Positions 26,172 through 35,148 of a stretch of 63,396 nt of DNA are shown piece by piece. The position numbers and the translations under genes are program-made. The stretch is from positions 1-63,396 of the forward strand of contig VYDH01000010.1 of assembly GCA_009843525.1 (NCBI GenBank). The letters run 5' to 3'. Below the pieces are notes generated by a model. That model worked only from the letters and a program-made list of their open reading frames with translations. It made no database searches and was not told the DNA's origin. Origin of the DNA: Acidimicrobiales bacterium. GTDB taxonomy: Bacteria; Actinomycetota; Acidimicrobiia; Acidimicrobiales; Poriferisodalaceae. Within the stretch, counting starts at the first letter, position 1. Every line of letters begins with the position of its first letter.

Positions 26172-27338
26172 GTGAGCATTCGAGGACGGGCCTTGATCGC
26201 GGGGGTGTACGAGCACCCTGGTCGCGAGCTGCCCGACCGCACGCTGCCGCAGATCCACGCCGAGGTGGCTGCGGGAGCGCTCGCGGACGCCGGCCTGTCG
26301 CTCGACGATGTCGACGCCTACTACTCGGCCGGCGACGCCCCTGGCTTCGGCGCCCTGTCGATGGCGGAGTACCTCGGCCTCGACCTCACCTACATCGATG
26401 ACACCGAGACCGGCGGCTCGGCCTACCTCGTGCACGTCCAGCACGCCGCGGCGGCCATCGCCGCAGGCCAGGTGAATGTGGCGCTGATCACGCTGGCCGG
26501 CAAGCCTCGCACCGGCGGCGCCGGGCCAGGCGGCAGTGCCCGGTTCAGTTCCGCGCCGGAGGCATCGTTCGAGAACCAGTTCGGCATGTCGGTGCCCGGC
26601 GGGTACGCGCTGGCTGCGGCACGGCACATGCATGAGTTCGGCACCACCTCCGAGCAGCTCGCCGAAGTCAAGGTGGCTGCCTCGACTCACGCGCAGCACA
26701 ACCCCAACGCCTTCCTCCAAGACGTGGTCACCGTGGATGAAGTGGTGTCTTCGCCCATGATCTCCGATCCGCTGCACCGGCTGGACTGCTGTGTGATCAC
26801 CGACGGCGGCGGTGCCCTCGTACTGGTCAGCGAAGCAGTGGCGGCATCGCTTAACCGCCACTGCGTGCCCGTGCTCGGCACAGGAACCGCCATCAAGCAC
26901 ACCTCGGGCGGGCGCATCGATCTGACCCACACGGGGGCGACGCGCTCGGGGCCGCTGGCGTTTGCCGAAGCCGGCGTGACACCCGCCGACATCGACTACG
27001 TGTCGATCTACGACAGCTTCACCATCACGGTGCTGATGACGCTGGAGGACCTCGGGTTCTGCGCGAAGGGCGGGGGCGGGTCATTCGTGTCCGACGGCGC
27101 ACTGCAGGCGCCCAACGGCGTGCTGCCCTTCAACACCGACGGCGGCGGCCTGTGCAACAACCACCCGGCCAACCGCGGCGGCATGACCAAAGTGGTCGAA
27201 GCCGTGCGCCAGCTGCGCGGCGAAGCGCACCCTGCGGTGCAGGTGCCCGACTGCGAGCTCGCGCTGGCGCACGGCACCGGCGGCAGCCTCGCCACTCGCA
27301 TGGGCAGCGCCACGCTCGTGATGGGCAGGTCGGCATGA
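26172..27338 (+). CDS. Thiolase-like protein (SCP-x/Ltp2-type; acetyl-CoA acetyltransferase homolog)
   Basis: 388 residues with the duplicated thiolase fold. At the position where thiolases have the acyl-accepting Cys the sequence reads ETGGSAYLVHVQHAAAAI, with Ser in place of Cys, so it is unlikely to be a standard thiolase. The later blocks VSIYDSFTITVLMTLEDLGFC, NTDGGGLCNNHPANRGG and HGTGGS are those of the SCP-x/Ltp2 branch. Members of that branch work with a DUF35 partner, as in steroid side-chain retro-aldolases. The next gene is such a DUF35 protein and overlaps by 4 nt. A GTG start at 26172 is supported by TAGGTT 7 nt upstream. Confidence 0.85.
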   Translation: MSIRGRALIAGVYEHPGRELPDRTLPQIHAEVAAGALADAGLSLDDVDAYYSAGDAPGFGALSMAEYLGLDLTYIDDTETGGSAYLVHVQHAAAAIAAGQVNVALITLAGKPRTGGAGPGGSARFSSAPEASFENQFGMSVPGGYALAAARHMHEFGTTSEQLAEVKVAASTHAQHNPNAFLQDVVTVDEVVSSPMISDPLHRLDCCVITDGGGALVLVSEAVAASLNRHCVPVLGTGTAIKHTSGGRIDLTHTGATRSGPLAFAEAGVTPADIDYVSIYDSFTITVLMTLEDLGFCAKGGGGSFVSDGALQAPNGVLPFNTDGGGLCNNHPANRGGMTKVVEAVRQLRGEAHPAVQVPDCELALAHGTGGSLATRMGSATLVMGRSA

Positions 27339-27754
27339 GCGAACCCGGGACCTTCGGACTGCCCGTGCCGCCGCCCACGGTGAACCTCGAAACCCAGCGA
27401 TTCTGGGATGCCACCCGCGAGGGCCGGCTGGAGCTGCCCCGTTGCGACGACTGTGGCGATGTCGTGTGGTACCCGCGTGAGCACTGCGGCCCGCTCGGAG
27501 ACTCATCGGTGACGTGGTTCGAAGCCTCTGGACGAGGCACTGTCTACAGCTGCACGGTCACCCGGCGCATCGGGGGCTCTTGGCGCGCCGCGACTCCGTT
27601 CGTGCTGGCCTATGTCGAGCTCGAAGAGGGCCCTCGCGTGCTCACCAACATCGTCGGCTGCGATCCTGAGACGGTCCACATTGGCCAGGCAGTGCAAGCC
27701 GTCTTCGACCCCACTCCCGACGGCCCCGCCCTGCTGCGCTTCACCCCCGCCTGA
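27335..27754 (+). CDS. DUF35 Zn-ribbon/OB-fold protein
   Basis: 139 residues. The N-terminal helix NLETQRFWDATREGRLELP is followed by a rubredoxin-like knuckle CDDCGDVVWYPREHC and an acyl-CoA-binding OB fold (GRGTVYSCTVTRRI, PFVLAYVELEEGPRVLTNIVG). Only three of the four usual cysteines are present, since the second knuckle reads HCGPLGD. DUF35 proteins bind and position the CoA ester for the partner thiolase or aldolase. The ATG overlaps the stop of the thiolase-like gene (ATGA), indicating translational coupling and probably a 1:1 complex. Confidence 0.88.
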   Translation: MSEPGTFGLPVPPPTVNLETQRFWDATREGRLELPRCDDCGDVVWYPREHCGPLGDSSVTWFEASGRGTVYSCTVTRRIGGSWRAATPFVLAYVELEEGPRVLTNIVGCDPETVHIGQAVQAVFDPTPDGPALLRFTPA

Positions 27755-27782
27755 GCCCACCGGGCCCGCCGCAGGCAGCGGC

Positions 27783-27786
<4 letters not shown>
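27751..27786. terminator. Weak inverted repeat between convergent genes
   Basis: CTGAGCC (27751-27757) pairs with GGCTCAG (27780-27786) around a 22-nt GC-rich loop and covers both stop regions of the DUF35 and Dtd genes. Possible bidirectional terminator; no T-tract. Confidence 0.25.
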
Positions 27787-28220
<434 letters not shown>

Positions 28221-28224
28221 GCGT

Positions 28225-28635
28225 TCAGGGAATGATCGCGTCGACTTCGATCTCGATGACCAAGTCGGGATGGATCAAGCCCGATACCTCAACCAGCGTC
28301 GAGGCGGGCCGGATGTCACCGAAAACCTCGCCATGGGCGCGAATGAAGTCGTCGAGCATGCCGATGTCGGTGACGAACGAGCGGGTCCGCACGACATCGC
28401 TCATCTGTGCGCCCGCCTCTGCCAGCGCCTGCTCGATGACGCCCAGCGTGTAGACGGCCTGCCCGTAGCAGTCGCCCGGGTGCGCTACGCCGTCGGGGCC
28501 CAGTGATGTGCTGCCCGATACCGCCACCCAGTCGCCGACTCGCACGGCCCGTGAGTAGCCCGCGACGGGCTCCAGCGGTCCGCCGCTCGAAATGTTCTGC
28601 CTGTCGACGCCTGATGCGCCCCCGTCATTGCTCAT
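28225..28635 (-). CDS. RidA family protein
   Basis: 136 residues of the YjgF/YER057c/UK114 fold. GYSRAVRVGDWVAVSGSTSLGPDG and the C-terminal PASTLVEVSGLIHPDLVIEIEVDAI are family blocks; the Arg that binds the carboxylate in classical RidA (R105) is replaced near the PAST segment (IRPASTLVEV keeps an upstream Arg). RidA hydrolyses reactive enamine/imine intermediates; members of the wider family have varied substrates. It sits between the CoA-transferase and dtd on one strand. A CACAAT sequence lies 6 nt before the ATG. Confidence 0.88.
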   Translation of the reverse strand: MSNDGGASGVDRQNISSGGPLEPVAGYSRAVRVGDWVAVSGSTSLGPDGVAHPGDCYGQAVYTLGVIEQALAEAGAQMSDVVRTRSFVTDIGMLDDFIRAHGEVFGDIRPASTLVEVSGLIHPDLVIEIEVDAIIP

Positions 28636-28674
28636 CCCGACATTGTGGAGCGCGGTGGGGACTGATGCAGTCGC

Positions 28675-30123
28675 TCAGGTGAGGGCGCCGGCAATCACGA
28701 GTTCGGCAACCCTGTCGGCGTCGTAGCCGAGGATGCCTTCGAGCACCTCCATGTTGTGCTCGCCGAACATCGGGCCGCCCCACAGCGGCCGGCCCGGCGT
28801 GCGTGACAGCTCGAAGTTGCTGTTCTCGACCCAGGTGTGGCCATGCTTGGCGTGAGGCACGGAAAGGAAGTGCTCTCGGGCGACGATCTGCGGGTCGGCC
28901 ATGAGGTCTGCGGCGTCGCTCACGCGGTGGGCAGGCACGCCGCAGGCTTGGAGCGCCGCCTCGATGTCGGCTGCTTCCCGAGGCTCTGTCCACGCGGTGA
29001 TCGCGGCGTCGATGGTCTCAGCGTGCGCTCGACGAGCGGCCATGTCGAGGTCGCGCAGGTCGGCGTCCGCATCCACCAAGTTCGCCAGGGCGCCCCACTG
29101 CGCCTCGGTCTCACAGGCAATGGCCACCCAGCAGTCGTCGCCTGCCGCGGCATACACACCGTGGGGGCACATGTGGCGGTCGGCGTTGCCGGCCCGGCCC
29201 GCCGTGCGGCCATTGATCTCCTCGTCGGCGAACTCGGTTGCCAGGAAATGCAGAGCGCCCTCCATCTGGGCGAAGTCGATGTGCTGGCCCCGCCCGGTGC
29301 GGTCGCGCTCGGCCAGCGCTGACAGGATCAGCATCACGCCCAGCTTCGGCGAGATGTAGTCGGTGTAGGCGGTGAACGGCCCCGCCGGGATGCGGTCTGG
29401 CCATCCGGTCACCGGGTAGAAGCCGGCGATTGCCGCCGCCATCGTGCCGAAGCCGGCATACATGCGCATCGGCCCGGTCTGGCCCATCAGGCAGCTCGAG
29501 AACATGACGAGCTCGGGGTTCACCTCGCGCAGCACGTCGTAGGTGAGGCCCCAGTTCTCCATGGCTTTCGGCGAGAACGACTCGGTGAGCACGTCGCACC
29601 ATGCGACGAGGTCAAGAATCACCTCCCGCGCCTCGGGCAGCGAGAGGTCGAGGGTCAGATCCATCTTGCCGGCGTTGATCGAGTGGAATTGCAGGGCGTT
29701 CTCCTGCCCGCCTTCCTCGCCGATGAATGGGTGGACGCCGCGCAGCACGTCGGGTTTCAGTTCGCTCTCGACCTTGACAACCGTGGCGCCGTAGTCGGCC
29801 AGCGTGCGCGTGGCGCCGGGGCCTGCCAGCGCCCACATGAAGTCGAGGATCTTGATGTCGTCGAGCGGGCGCTCCATCTGCTGCCCCGCGGGCGCGGCCT
29901 CTGCCCGTGGGCGCGCGGTGATCGCCGGTCCGGCGGAGCTGCCGCTGCCGCGGTAGTGGGCCGTGTGCTCACCCAGCCGCGGGGCCACCGGAAGGTCGGC
30001 CAGCGGCTCGCCGGTGGTCTTGGCGAGCGCACCGCAGAGTCGCACCGGCGCCGGGCCATCGGCGCGCGGCATCTCGACCCGCTGCCAGTAGTCGCGCACC
30101 TGCAGCTGATCGAGTGCGAGCAC
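28675..30123 (-). CDS. CaiB/BaiF CoA-transferase, C-terminal unit of a stop-interrupted double-domain gene
   Basis: 482 residues when read from a GTG at 30123. It contains part of the inter-unit linker (LDQLQVRDYWQRVEMP) and a whole CoA-transferase unit (DDIKILDFMWALAGPGATRTLADYGATVVKVE, Asp block GRGQHIDFAQMEGALHF). The same frame continues upstream through 20 more sense codons to an amber TAG at 30184-30186 and then into 30184-31101, giving an 807-residue layout matching the protein at 23606-26065. It may be made by re-initiation at the GTG, by read-through, or not at all. The remaining unit looks intact and could work as a normal homodimer. Confidence 0.75.
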   Translation of the reverse strand: MLALDQLQVRDYWQRVEMPRADGPAPVRLCGALAKTTGEPLADLPVAPRLGEHTAHYRGSGSSAGPAITARPRAEAAPAGQQMERPLDDIKILDFMWALAGPGATRTLADYGATVVKVESELKPDVLRGVHPFIGEEGGQENALQFHSINAGKMDLTLDLSLPEAREVILDLVAWCDVLTESFSPKAMENWGLTYDVLREVNPELVMFSSCLMGQTGPMRMYAGFGTMAAAIAGFYPVTGWPDRIPAGPFTAYTDYISPKLGVMLILSALAERDRTGRGQHIDFAQMEGALHFLATEFADEEINGRTAGRAGNADRHMCPHGVYAAAGDDCWVAIACETEAQWGALANLVDADADLRDLDMAARRAHAETIDAAITAWTEPREAADIEAALQACGVPAHRVSDAADLMADPQIVAREHFLSVPHAKHGHTWVENSNFELSRTPGRPLWGGPMFGEHNMEVLEGILGYDADRVAELVIAGALT

Positions 30124-30183
30124 GTCGGCGGTGGTGGTAATCGGCGCGATGAGCAGGTTGTCGGTCAGCGCCCGTTCCAGCAG

Positions 30184-31101
30184 CTAGGCCTTGGTTTTGC
30201 TGGCCACGAACGAGGTCAGCGCCTTGATGGCCTGATCGAACGTGTCCATCGACTCGCGGCCCTCCACGATGGCCATGCCGAAGTCCACCCAGTCCTTGTC
30301 GCGCAGCTCAGGCTCGCAGAACCCCTCCTCGCAGGCCCAGCTCAGGATCCTGCTGGTGAACGGGGCGATCATCGGACCGAACAGGAACGTGACGGTCACG
30401 TAGCCGTCGGCGCACTCGTACACCCAGGGGATCAGAAAGCCGCCCAGGTTCACCGCGCCGGGGAGCCGCACCGGCACTTCGCCGCCGGTGAGCACCGCCA
30501 TCATCTGGAATTGCGTGCAGTCCACGAACGACTGCTGGGCCGACGTGTCGACGTGCTGGCCCAGCCCGGAGGTCTGCCGTTCGTGCAGCGCCATGAGGAT
30601 CGCGCCGGCGGTGTCCACCGCAGCGTTGTGCCAGGTCTGCGGCGGCCCGATGCGCACCGGCGCCCGGTCGCGGTCGCCCGTCAGCGACATCGTGCCGCTC
30701 GAAGCGGCGATGGTCAGGTCAGTAGCGGCCCAGGCGGTCTTGGGGCCCGTTTCGCCGAACGGCGTGATGGCTGCGGTCACCAGCTGCGGGCTCGCAGCGC
30801 GCAGCGCATCAAGGTCGACGTCGAACGCGCCGCACGAGATCACCGCATCACAGCCAGCGGCGAGCTCGGCAATCTGCGCCGGGTTCTCGACGACCACCGA
30901 GTGCTTGCCCCGGTTGTAGACGAGGAATTCGATAGCGCGCTCCGGGTCGGCTACATCGTCGACGTACGGACCACGGTGTCGGGTGCGGTGCCCGCTGGGC
31001 GGCTCGCAGAGCACCACCTCGGCGCCGAGCTGGGCCAGCAGCATTCCGGCGAGATGGCCCCGGTCGTCGGTCAGATCCAGTATCCGGTAACCGTCCAGCA
31101 C
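30184..31101 (-). CDS. CaiB/BaiF CoA-transferase, N-terminal unit ended by an in-frame amber codon
   Basis: 305 residues from a GTG at 31101. It begins LDGYRILDLTDDRGHLAGMLL and keeps the Asp block GLGQHVDTSAQQ. It stops at TAG in SFVASKTKA-stop, where the paralog at 23606-26065 reads SSMTRADLF and continues. The codons after the TAG (LLERALTDNLLIAPITTTADVL) align with the paralog linker LLAPVYAPAELV, so the stop is a substitution (for example GAG or GAC to TAG) and not a natural gene end. Alone this fragment lacks the second half of a CoA-transferase core. Confidence 0.75.
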   Translation of the reverse strand: MLDGYRILDLTDDRGHLAGMLLAQLGAEVVLCEPPSGHRTRHRGPYVDDVADPERAIEFLVYNRGKHSVVVENPAQIAELAAGCDAVISCGAFDVDLDALRAASPQLVTAAITPFGETGPKTAWAATDLTIAASSGTMSLTGDRDRAPVRIGPPQTWHNAAVDTAGAILMALHERQTSGLGQHVDTSAQQSFVDCTQFQMMAVLTGGEVPVRLPGAVNLGGFLIPWVYECADGYVTVTFLFGPMIAPFTSRILSWACEEGFCEPELRDKDWVDFGMAIVEGRESMDTFDQAIKALTSFVASKTKA

Positions 31102-31274
31102 CTCGGTATGCCCCCAGTTGTCGCCAATGAGCCGGAGTGCCCGGCTGAATCCCGCAAACTCTGCCAGAAGCGCTCACCGCATGCGTGCCATGTCGTCAAT
31201 GCACACGCAGTCGGCTTGGCAAGACACCGACTTGGAACAACGCGGAACAACCTCGCGGCCGCATGCCAGAGCGT

Positions 31275-31280
31275 TACGTT
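31275..31280 (+). promoter_or_regulatory. Putative -10 box (TACGTT), leaderless
   Basis: TACGTT ends 6 nt before the ATG at 31287 and decides that start over upstream in-frame ATGs. Confidence 0.4.
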
Positions 31281-31286
31281 TCTCGC

Positions 31287-33089
31287 ATGGCATTGCTTCA
31301 TGCGCAGGGGCGAGCGCGGGGCTCATCCCGCTCGTTGAACTCTTCAGGGACGCGGTGCTCCCGCGGCTGGCAACTGGTGACAGCAACGCTGGCTGTGCTG
31401 CTGCTGATGGCGGCGTGCGGCAGTGACACGTCCACCGAGGGATCGGCACCCGAGACCACGGCCAGCGCTGCCGACGACGCCGGCGCGCCCGACGAAGGCG
31501 ACAGTTCCAGCGGCGGCACGCTCGTGCTGGCGGTCGAGCAGTGGCCCGAGTGCGTCAACCCCGTCACGTCGTGCGCGAATGCAACCTGGACGATCTGGTC
31601 GGTGCTGATCCACTACCTGCCGAGGCTCATGGAGCTCGATCAGACCAACACCTACGTGGCGTCGTCGTTGCTGGTCGAGGAACCGACGGTTGCGAACGGC
31701 GGCCTCGTCACCGCAGACGACGGCACCTTCATGCTGACGTACCGCCTGAACCCTGACGCCACGTGGAGCGACGGCACGCCGATCACCAGCACTGACGTCT
31801 GGTTCTCCTGGCGTGCCGGGCTCGACACCACCGGCACGCTCAGCACCATCGGGCTAGATCTCATCACCGATATCGACCATTCCGATCCGCATACGGCCGT
31901 CATCACGTTCAGCGAGCCGTACGCACCGTGGCCCACGCTGTTCAGCGGTTTGCTGCCGGCACATGAGCTGGGCCCGGACACCGATATCGCCGACAAGTGG
32001 AACGACGAGATCACGGTCTCGGGCGGGCCGTGGATCCAGGAGGAGTGGAACCAGGAGCAGCACATCCTGGTGCCCAACCGTTCCTACTGGGATGCCGAGC
32101 GCATCCCGCTGGTCGACCGGGTGGTGATGGTGCCCCGCCAGGACACCGATTCGCAGCTGCTGGCGGTACAGACCGGCGAAGTCATGGCCGCCTTCCCCCA
32201 GCCCTTCCCCGGGGCACGGGAGCGCATCACCGGCGATCTGGCCCACCAGGTCGCCGAGGGCACCTACATGGAAGGCCTCTGGATCAACCAGGACGCACCC
32301 GATCGCCGTTTCGACATGACGCGCAACGTCCGCCAGGCCGTCGCTTACGCGCTCGATCGCGAACGCATAGCCGAGATTGCGCTCGGCACGATCACGGCTG
32401 ACCCGCCGGTCCTGCAGTGCACGGGATGGAATCCCGGGTTCGGCCCTTGGTGCCAAGACGACTTCGCGCGTTACACCCAGGATGCGGCCAAGGTTGCCGA
32501 GCTGCTCGAGGCGGAGGGTTGGACGCGCCCAGACCCCGACGGCCTGTGGGTGAACGCCGAAGGCGAAGAGCTGGTGCTGGCCTGGAACACCGTGGCCAGC
32601 AACAAGCGGCGAGAGGACGTGCAGGCGCTCGTGGTCGACATGACCGCTCCGCTGGGCATCGGTTGGGAGATCATCAACTACGACCCCGGCGAGCTGTTCC
32701 AGAATCGGCTGCCGGCGCTGAACTACGGACCGGTGGCGCTGTTCGCGAACAGCACCAATCCGGACCCCTCCGTGGCCAATCTCTATGACATCGACGGCAT
32801 TCCCACCGAGGAGAACGAGTACACGGGCCAGAATTTCACGGCCTACCGCAATCAGCAGGCCAGCGACTTGGCGTTCGCCATCGACGCCGAGGTGGACCCG
32901 GACGCCCGCCTGGAGCTGGTCCACGAGTTGAGCCAGATCCTGGCCGCCGACGTGCCGTGGATCCCGCTGTACATGCTGCCCAACATGATCATCTGGGATA
33001 TCACCGCGGTCTCAGGTCCCGGGGCGTACGTGTCGAGTCCCTACGGCGGGTTCTTCGACATCTTCGACTGGACGGTCCACCCGAATTGA
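31287..33089 (+). CDS. Peptide/nickel-type ABC transporter substrate-binding lipoprotein
   Basis: 600 residues. A basic N-terminus, hydrophobic core and lipobox LMAAC give lipidated C44, followed by an acidic Ser/Thr linker. The rest is an SBP family 5 fold: LVLAVEQWPECVNPV at the domain start, TYRLNPDATWSDGTPITSTDVWFSWRA (family hallmark), VRQAVAYALDRERIAEIAL and DVPWIPLYMLPNMIIWD near the end. It would deliver peptides or similar solutes to the two permeases downstream (33168-35016). It is divergent from the interrupted CoA-transferase. Confidence 0.9.
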   Translation: MALLHAQGRARGSSRSLNSSGTRCSRGWQLVTATLAVLLLMAACGSDTSTEGSAPETTASAADDAGAPDEGDSSSGGTLVLAVEQWPECVNPVTSCANATWTIWSVLIHYLPRLMELDQTNTYVASSLLVEEPTVANGGLVTADDGTFMLTYRLNPDATWSDGTPITSTDVWFSWRAGLDTTGTLSTIGLDLITDIDHSDPHTAVITFSEPYAPWPTLFSGLLPAHELGPDTDIADKWNDEITVSGGPWIQEEWNQEQHILVPNRSYWDAERIPLVDRVVMVPRQDTDSQLLAVQTGEVMAAFPQPFPGARERITGDLAHQVAEGTYMEGLWINQDAPDRRFDMTRNVRQAVAYALDRERIAEIALGTITADPPVLQCTGWNPGFGPWCQDDFARYTQDAAKVAELLEAEGWTRPDPDGLWVNAEGEELVLAWNTVASNKRREDVQALVVDMTAPLGIGWEIINYDPGELFQNRLPALNYGPVALFANSTNPDPSVANLYDIDGIPTEENEYTGQNFTAYRNQQASDLAFAIDAEVDPDARLELVHELSQILAADVPWIPLYMLPNMIIWDITAVSGPGAYVSSPYGGFFDIFDWTVHPN

Positions 33090-33167
33090 ACGCTTGGCTG
33101 AACGCTCGCTGCGTGAGAACGCCCCAAGCGAACGACTAGCCGGCGAGCGGCTGGCAGGCTCTCGACC

Positions 33168-34154
33168 GTGACGCGCTACGTCCTGCGGCGCATTGCGACG
33201 ATGGTGCCGATCCTGCTGGCCATCTCGATCGCTGTGTTCTGGGCAGCGAACCGGATCGCCAGGCCGGGGGGAGACCTGGCCATCAATCCCAGAGTCAGCC
33301 CGGCGGACCGGGCCGACTACTTCGAATCGCTGGGGCTCAACGATCCGTTTTTCGTGCGCTACCTGAGCTGGCTGGGCGACTTCGTGAGGGGCGATCTGGG
33401 CACGTCGCTCGTACGCAACGGATCCGACGTGTGGCCTTTCGTGCGCACAGCGTTGGCCAACACGCTGGTGCTGGTGAGCCTGGCGGTTGTGCTCTCGCTG
33501 GCGGCGGGAATCACGATCGGCGCGATCTCGGCCATTCGCCGCGGCTCGTTCACCGACTACGTGGCCACCACGGTCTCGTTCTTGGGAATCTCGATCCCGG
33601 TGTTCTGGCTAGGCCTGATGCTGCAGCTCTTCTTCGGGCTGTACCTGGCCAATTGGCTGGGCATCACGCCACCCCTGCTGCCCACTGCGGGGCTCTACTC
33701 ACCGGGCCAGCAGGGCTTCGACCTGGTGGATCGCCTGCGGCACCTGGTGCTTCCGGCCATGACGCTGTCGCTCCAGCTCGTCGCCGTGTACAGCCGCTAC
33801 ATGCGGGCGAGCCTGCTCGACGTGATGAGTTCGGATCACATCCGGGCCGCCCGTGGCAGGGGCTTGCGGGAGCGCACCGTGGTGGTCCGTCACGGCGTTC
33901 GCAATGCACTGATCCCGGTGACGACGCAGGCCGCAGTCGACATGGGACAGCTCGTGGGCGGGCTCATTGTCACCGAGCAGGTGTTCCAGTACCCGGGCAT
34001 GGGCCGGCTGTTCGTCAATGCGATGGTCGGCGGCGACTACCCCATGCTGCTGGCGACCACGATGATCGTCGCCGCCGCGGTGATGTTGTTGAATCTGGCC
34101 GCCGATCTGTTCTACGGCGTGCTCGACCCGAGGATCCGTCGTGGCAGCCGCTGA
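33168..34154 (+). CDS. ABC transporter permease, DppB/OppB type
   Basis: 328 residues with the usual six membrane spans: N-terminal RYVLRRIATMVPILLAISIAVFWAANRIA, then the periplasmic loop (SLGLNDPFFVRYLSWLGDFVRGDLGTSL) of DppB proteins. The coupling loop to the ATPase is the EAA-like segment SDHIRAARGRGLRERTVVVRHGVRNALIP. GTG start, 78 nt after the binding protein; overlaps the next permease by 14 nt. No ATPase gene is in the operon. Confidence 0.92.
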   Translation: MTRYVLRRIATMVPILLAISIAVFWAANRIARPGGDLAINPRVSPADRADYFESLGLNDPFFVRYLSWLGDFVRGDLGTSLVRNGSDVWPFVRTALANTLVLVSLAVVLSLAAGITIGAISAIRRGSFTDYVATTVSFLGISIPVFWLGLMLQLFFGLYLANWLGITPPLLPTAGLYSPGQQGFDLVDRLRHLVLPAMTLSLQLVAVYSRYMRASLLDVMSSDHIRAARGRGLRERTVVVRHGVRNALIPVTTQAAVDMGQLVGGLIVTEQVFQYPGMGRLFVNAMVGGDYPMLLATTMIVAAAVMLLNLAADLFYGVLDPRIRRGSR

Positions 34155-35016
34155 GTTCCCCGTCATCGAACGGCCGTCGGTCCTCGCGTGGCGCAGGTTC
34201 GCCCATCGCCGTATCGCACTGGTGTCGCTGGCCGTGCTCGCCGGGATTGCCCTCGCGACAGTGTGCGCCGAGCTGCTGGCGCCGTACCCGCAGGGCCGCA
34301 CGCACGCCACCGATGTGCTCGCCGATCCGGGTCGCGACTACCTGCTGGGCACCGACACTCTGGGCCGGGACACGCTGAGCCAGATGCTCTACGCCGGCCG
34401 GGTCACGCTGGCTGTCGGCGTGTCGGTGGCGTTGCTGGCCACCTTCGGCGGGACGCTGATCGGCATGGTCGCGGGATATACCGGCGGCCTCGTCGACGCG
34501 GTGCTGATGCGGTTGACCGACACGCTGCTTGCATTGCCTGGCCTAATGGTGGTGATGATGGGCGCCCGGATGCTGGGTGACAGCATCTTCGATGTCGTGC
34601 TGGTGCTGTCACTGCTGGGCTGGATGGCAGTGGCCCGGATCATCCGGGGCAAGGTGCTGTCGTTGCGCGAGCAGGAGTTCATCGCGGCGGCACGAGCGAT
34701 GGGCGCGGGCCCCGGGCGCGTCATGTTCCGCCACCTGCTGCCGAACCTGGTGGGCGAGATGGCCGTGGCGGTCTCGCTTGCGACGGCGGGCGCCATCCTG
34801 GCCGAATCTGTGCTCAGCTTCCTCGGATTCGGTGTCAGTGCAGCCCACACGCCCACTTGGGGCAACATGCTGGGCGGCAACGAGGGCTTCATGACGATCG
34901 CGCCGTGGCTCGTGATCTCGCCGGGCATCGCCATTGTCGTCACCGTCTTGTGCGTCAATTTCATCGGTGACGGCCTGCGTGACGCCTTCGATGTGCGCAG
35001 CGACGGGCGCGACTGA
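34141..35016 (+). CDS. ABC transporter permease, DppC/OppC type
   Basis: 291 residues. FAHRRIALVSLAVLAGIALATVCAELLAPY is the first span and HLLGTDTLGRD-like text is present as YLLGTDTLGRDTLSQMLYAGRVTL, the DppC signature. The EAA loop reads EQEFIAAARAMGAGPGRVMFRHLLPNL. GTG start within the end of the DppB gene. The partner ATPases (DppD/DppF) are missing after this gene, where an HU gene follows, so they must be supplied from elsewhere. Confidence 0.92.
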   Translation: MAAAEFPVIERPSVLAWRRFAHRRIALVSLAVLAGIALATVCAELLAPYPQGRTHATDVLADPGRDYLLGTDTLGRDTLSQMLYAGRVTLAVGVSVALLATFGGTLIGMVAGYTGGLVDAVLMRLTDTLLALPGLMVVMMGARMLGDSIFDVVLVLSLLGWMAVARIIRGKVLSLREQEFIAAARAMGAGPGRVMFRHLLPNLVGEMAVAVSLATAGAILAESVLSFLGFGVSAAHTPTWGNMLGGNEGFMTIAPWLVISPGIAIVVTVLCVNFIGDGLRDAFDVRSDGRD

Positions 35017-35085
35017 CGGCCACTCCGAGTGCCGTCTTGGGGTGCAACCGGCGGGCACCTCCGATAGACAGCGGGCCGCAATTCC

Positions 35086-35117
35086 ACCACTTCAGGGCTT
35101 TTGTGTGCTGAGGTGGT
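35086..35117 (+). promoter_or_regulatory. Hairpin in the leader of the HU gene
   Basis: A 10-bp stem, with one G-T pair, forms between ACCACTTCAG (35086-35095) and CTGAGGTGGT (35108-35117) around a 12-nt T-rich loop. It ends 31 nt before the GTG of the HU gene. It could terminate the transporter operon or shape the HU leader. Confidence 0.4.
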
Positions 35118-35148
35118 ACCCCGAATCGTTTCAGAGAGGAACTGGACT

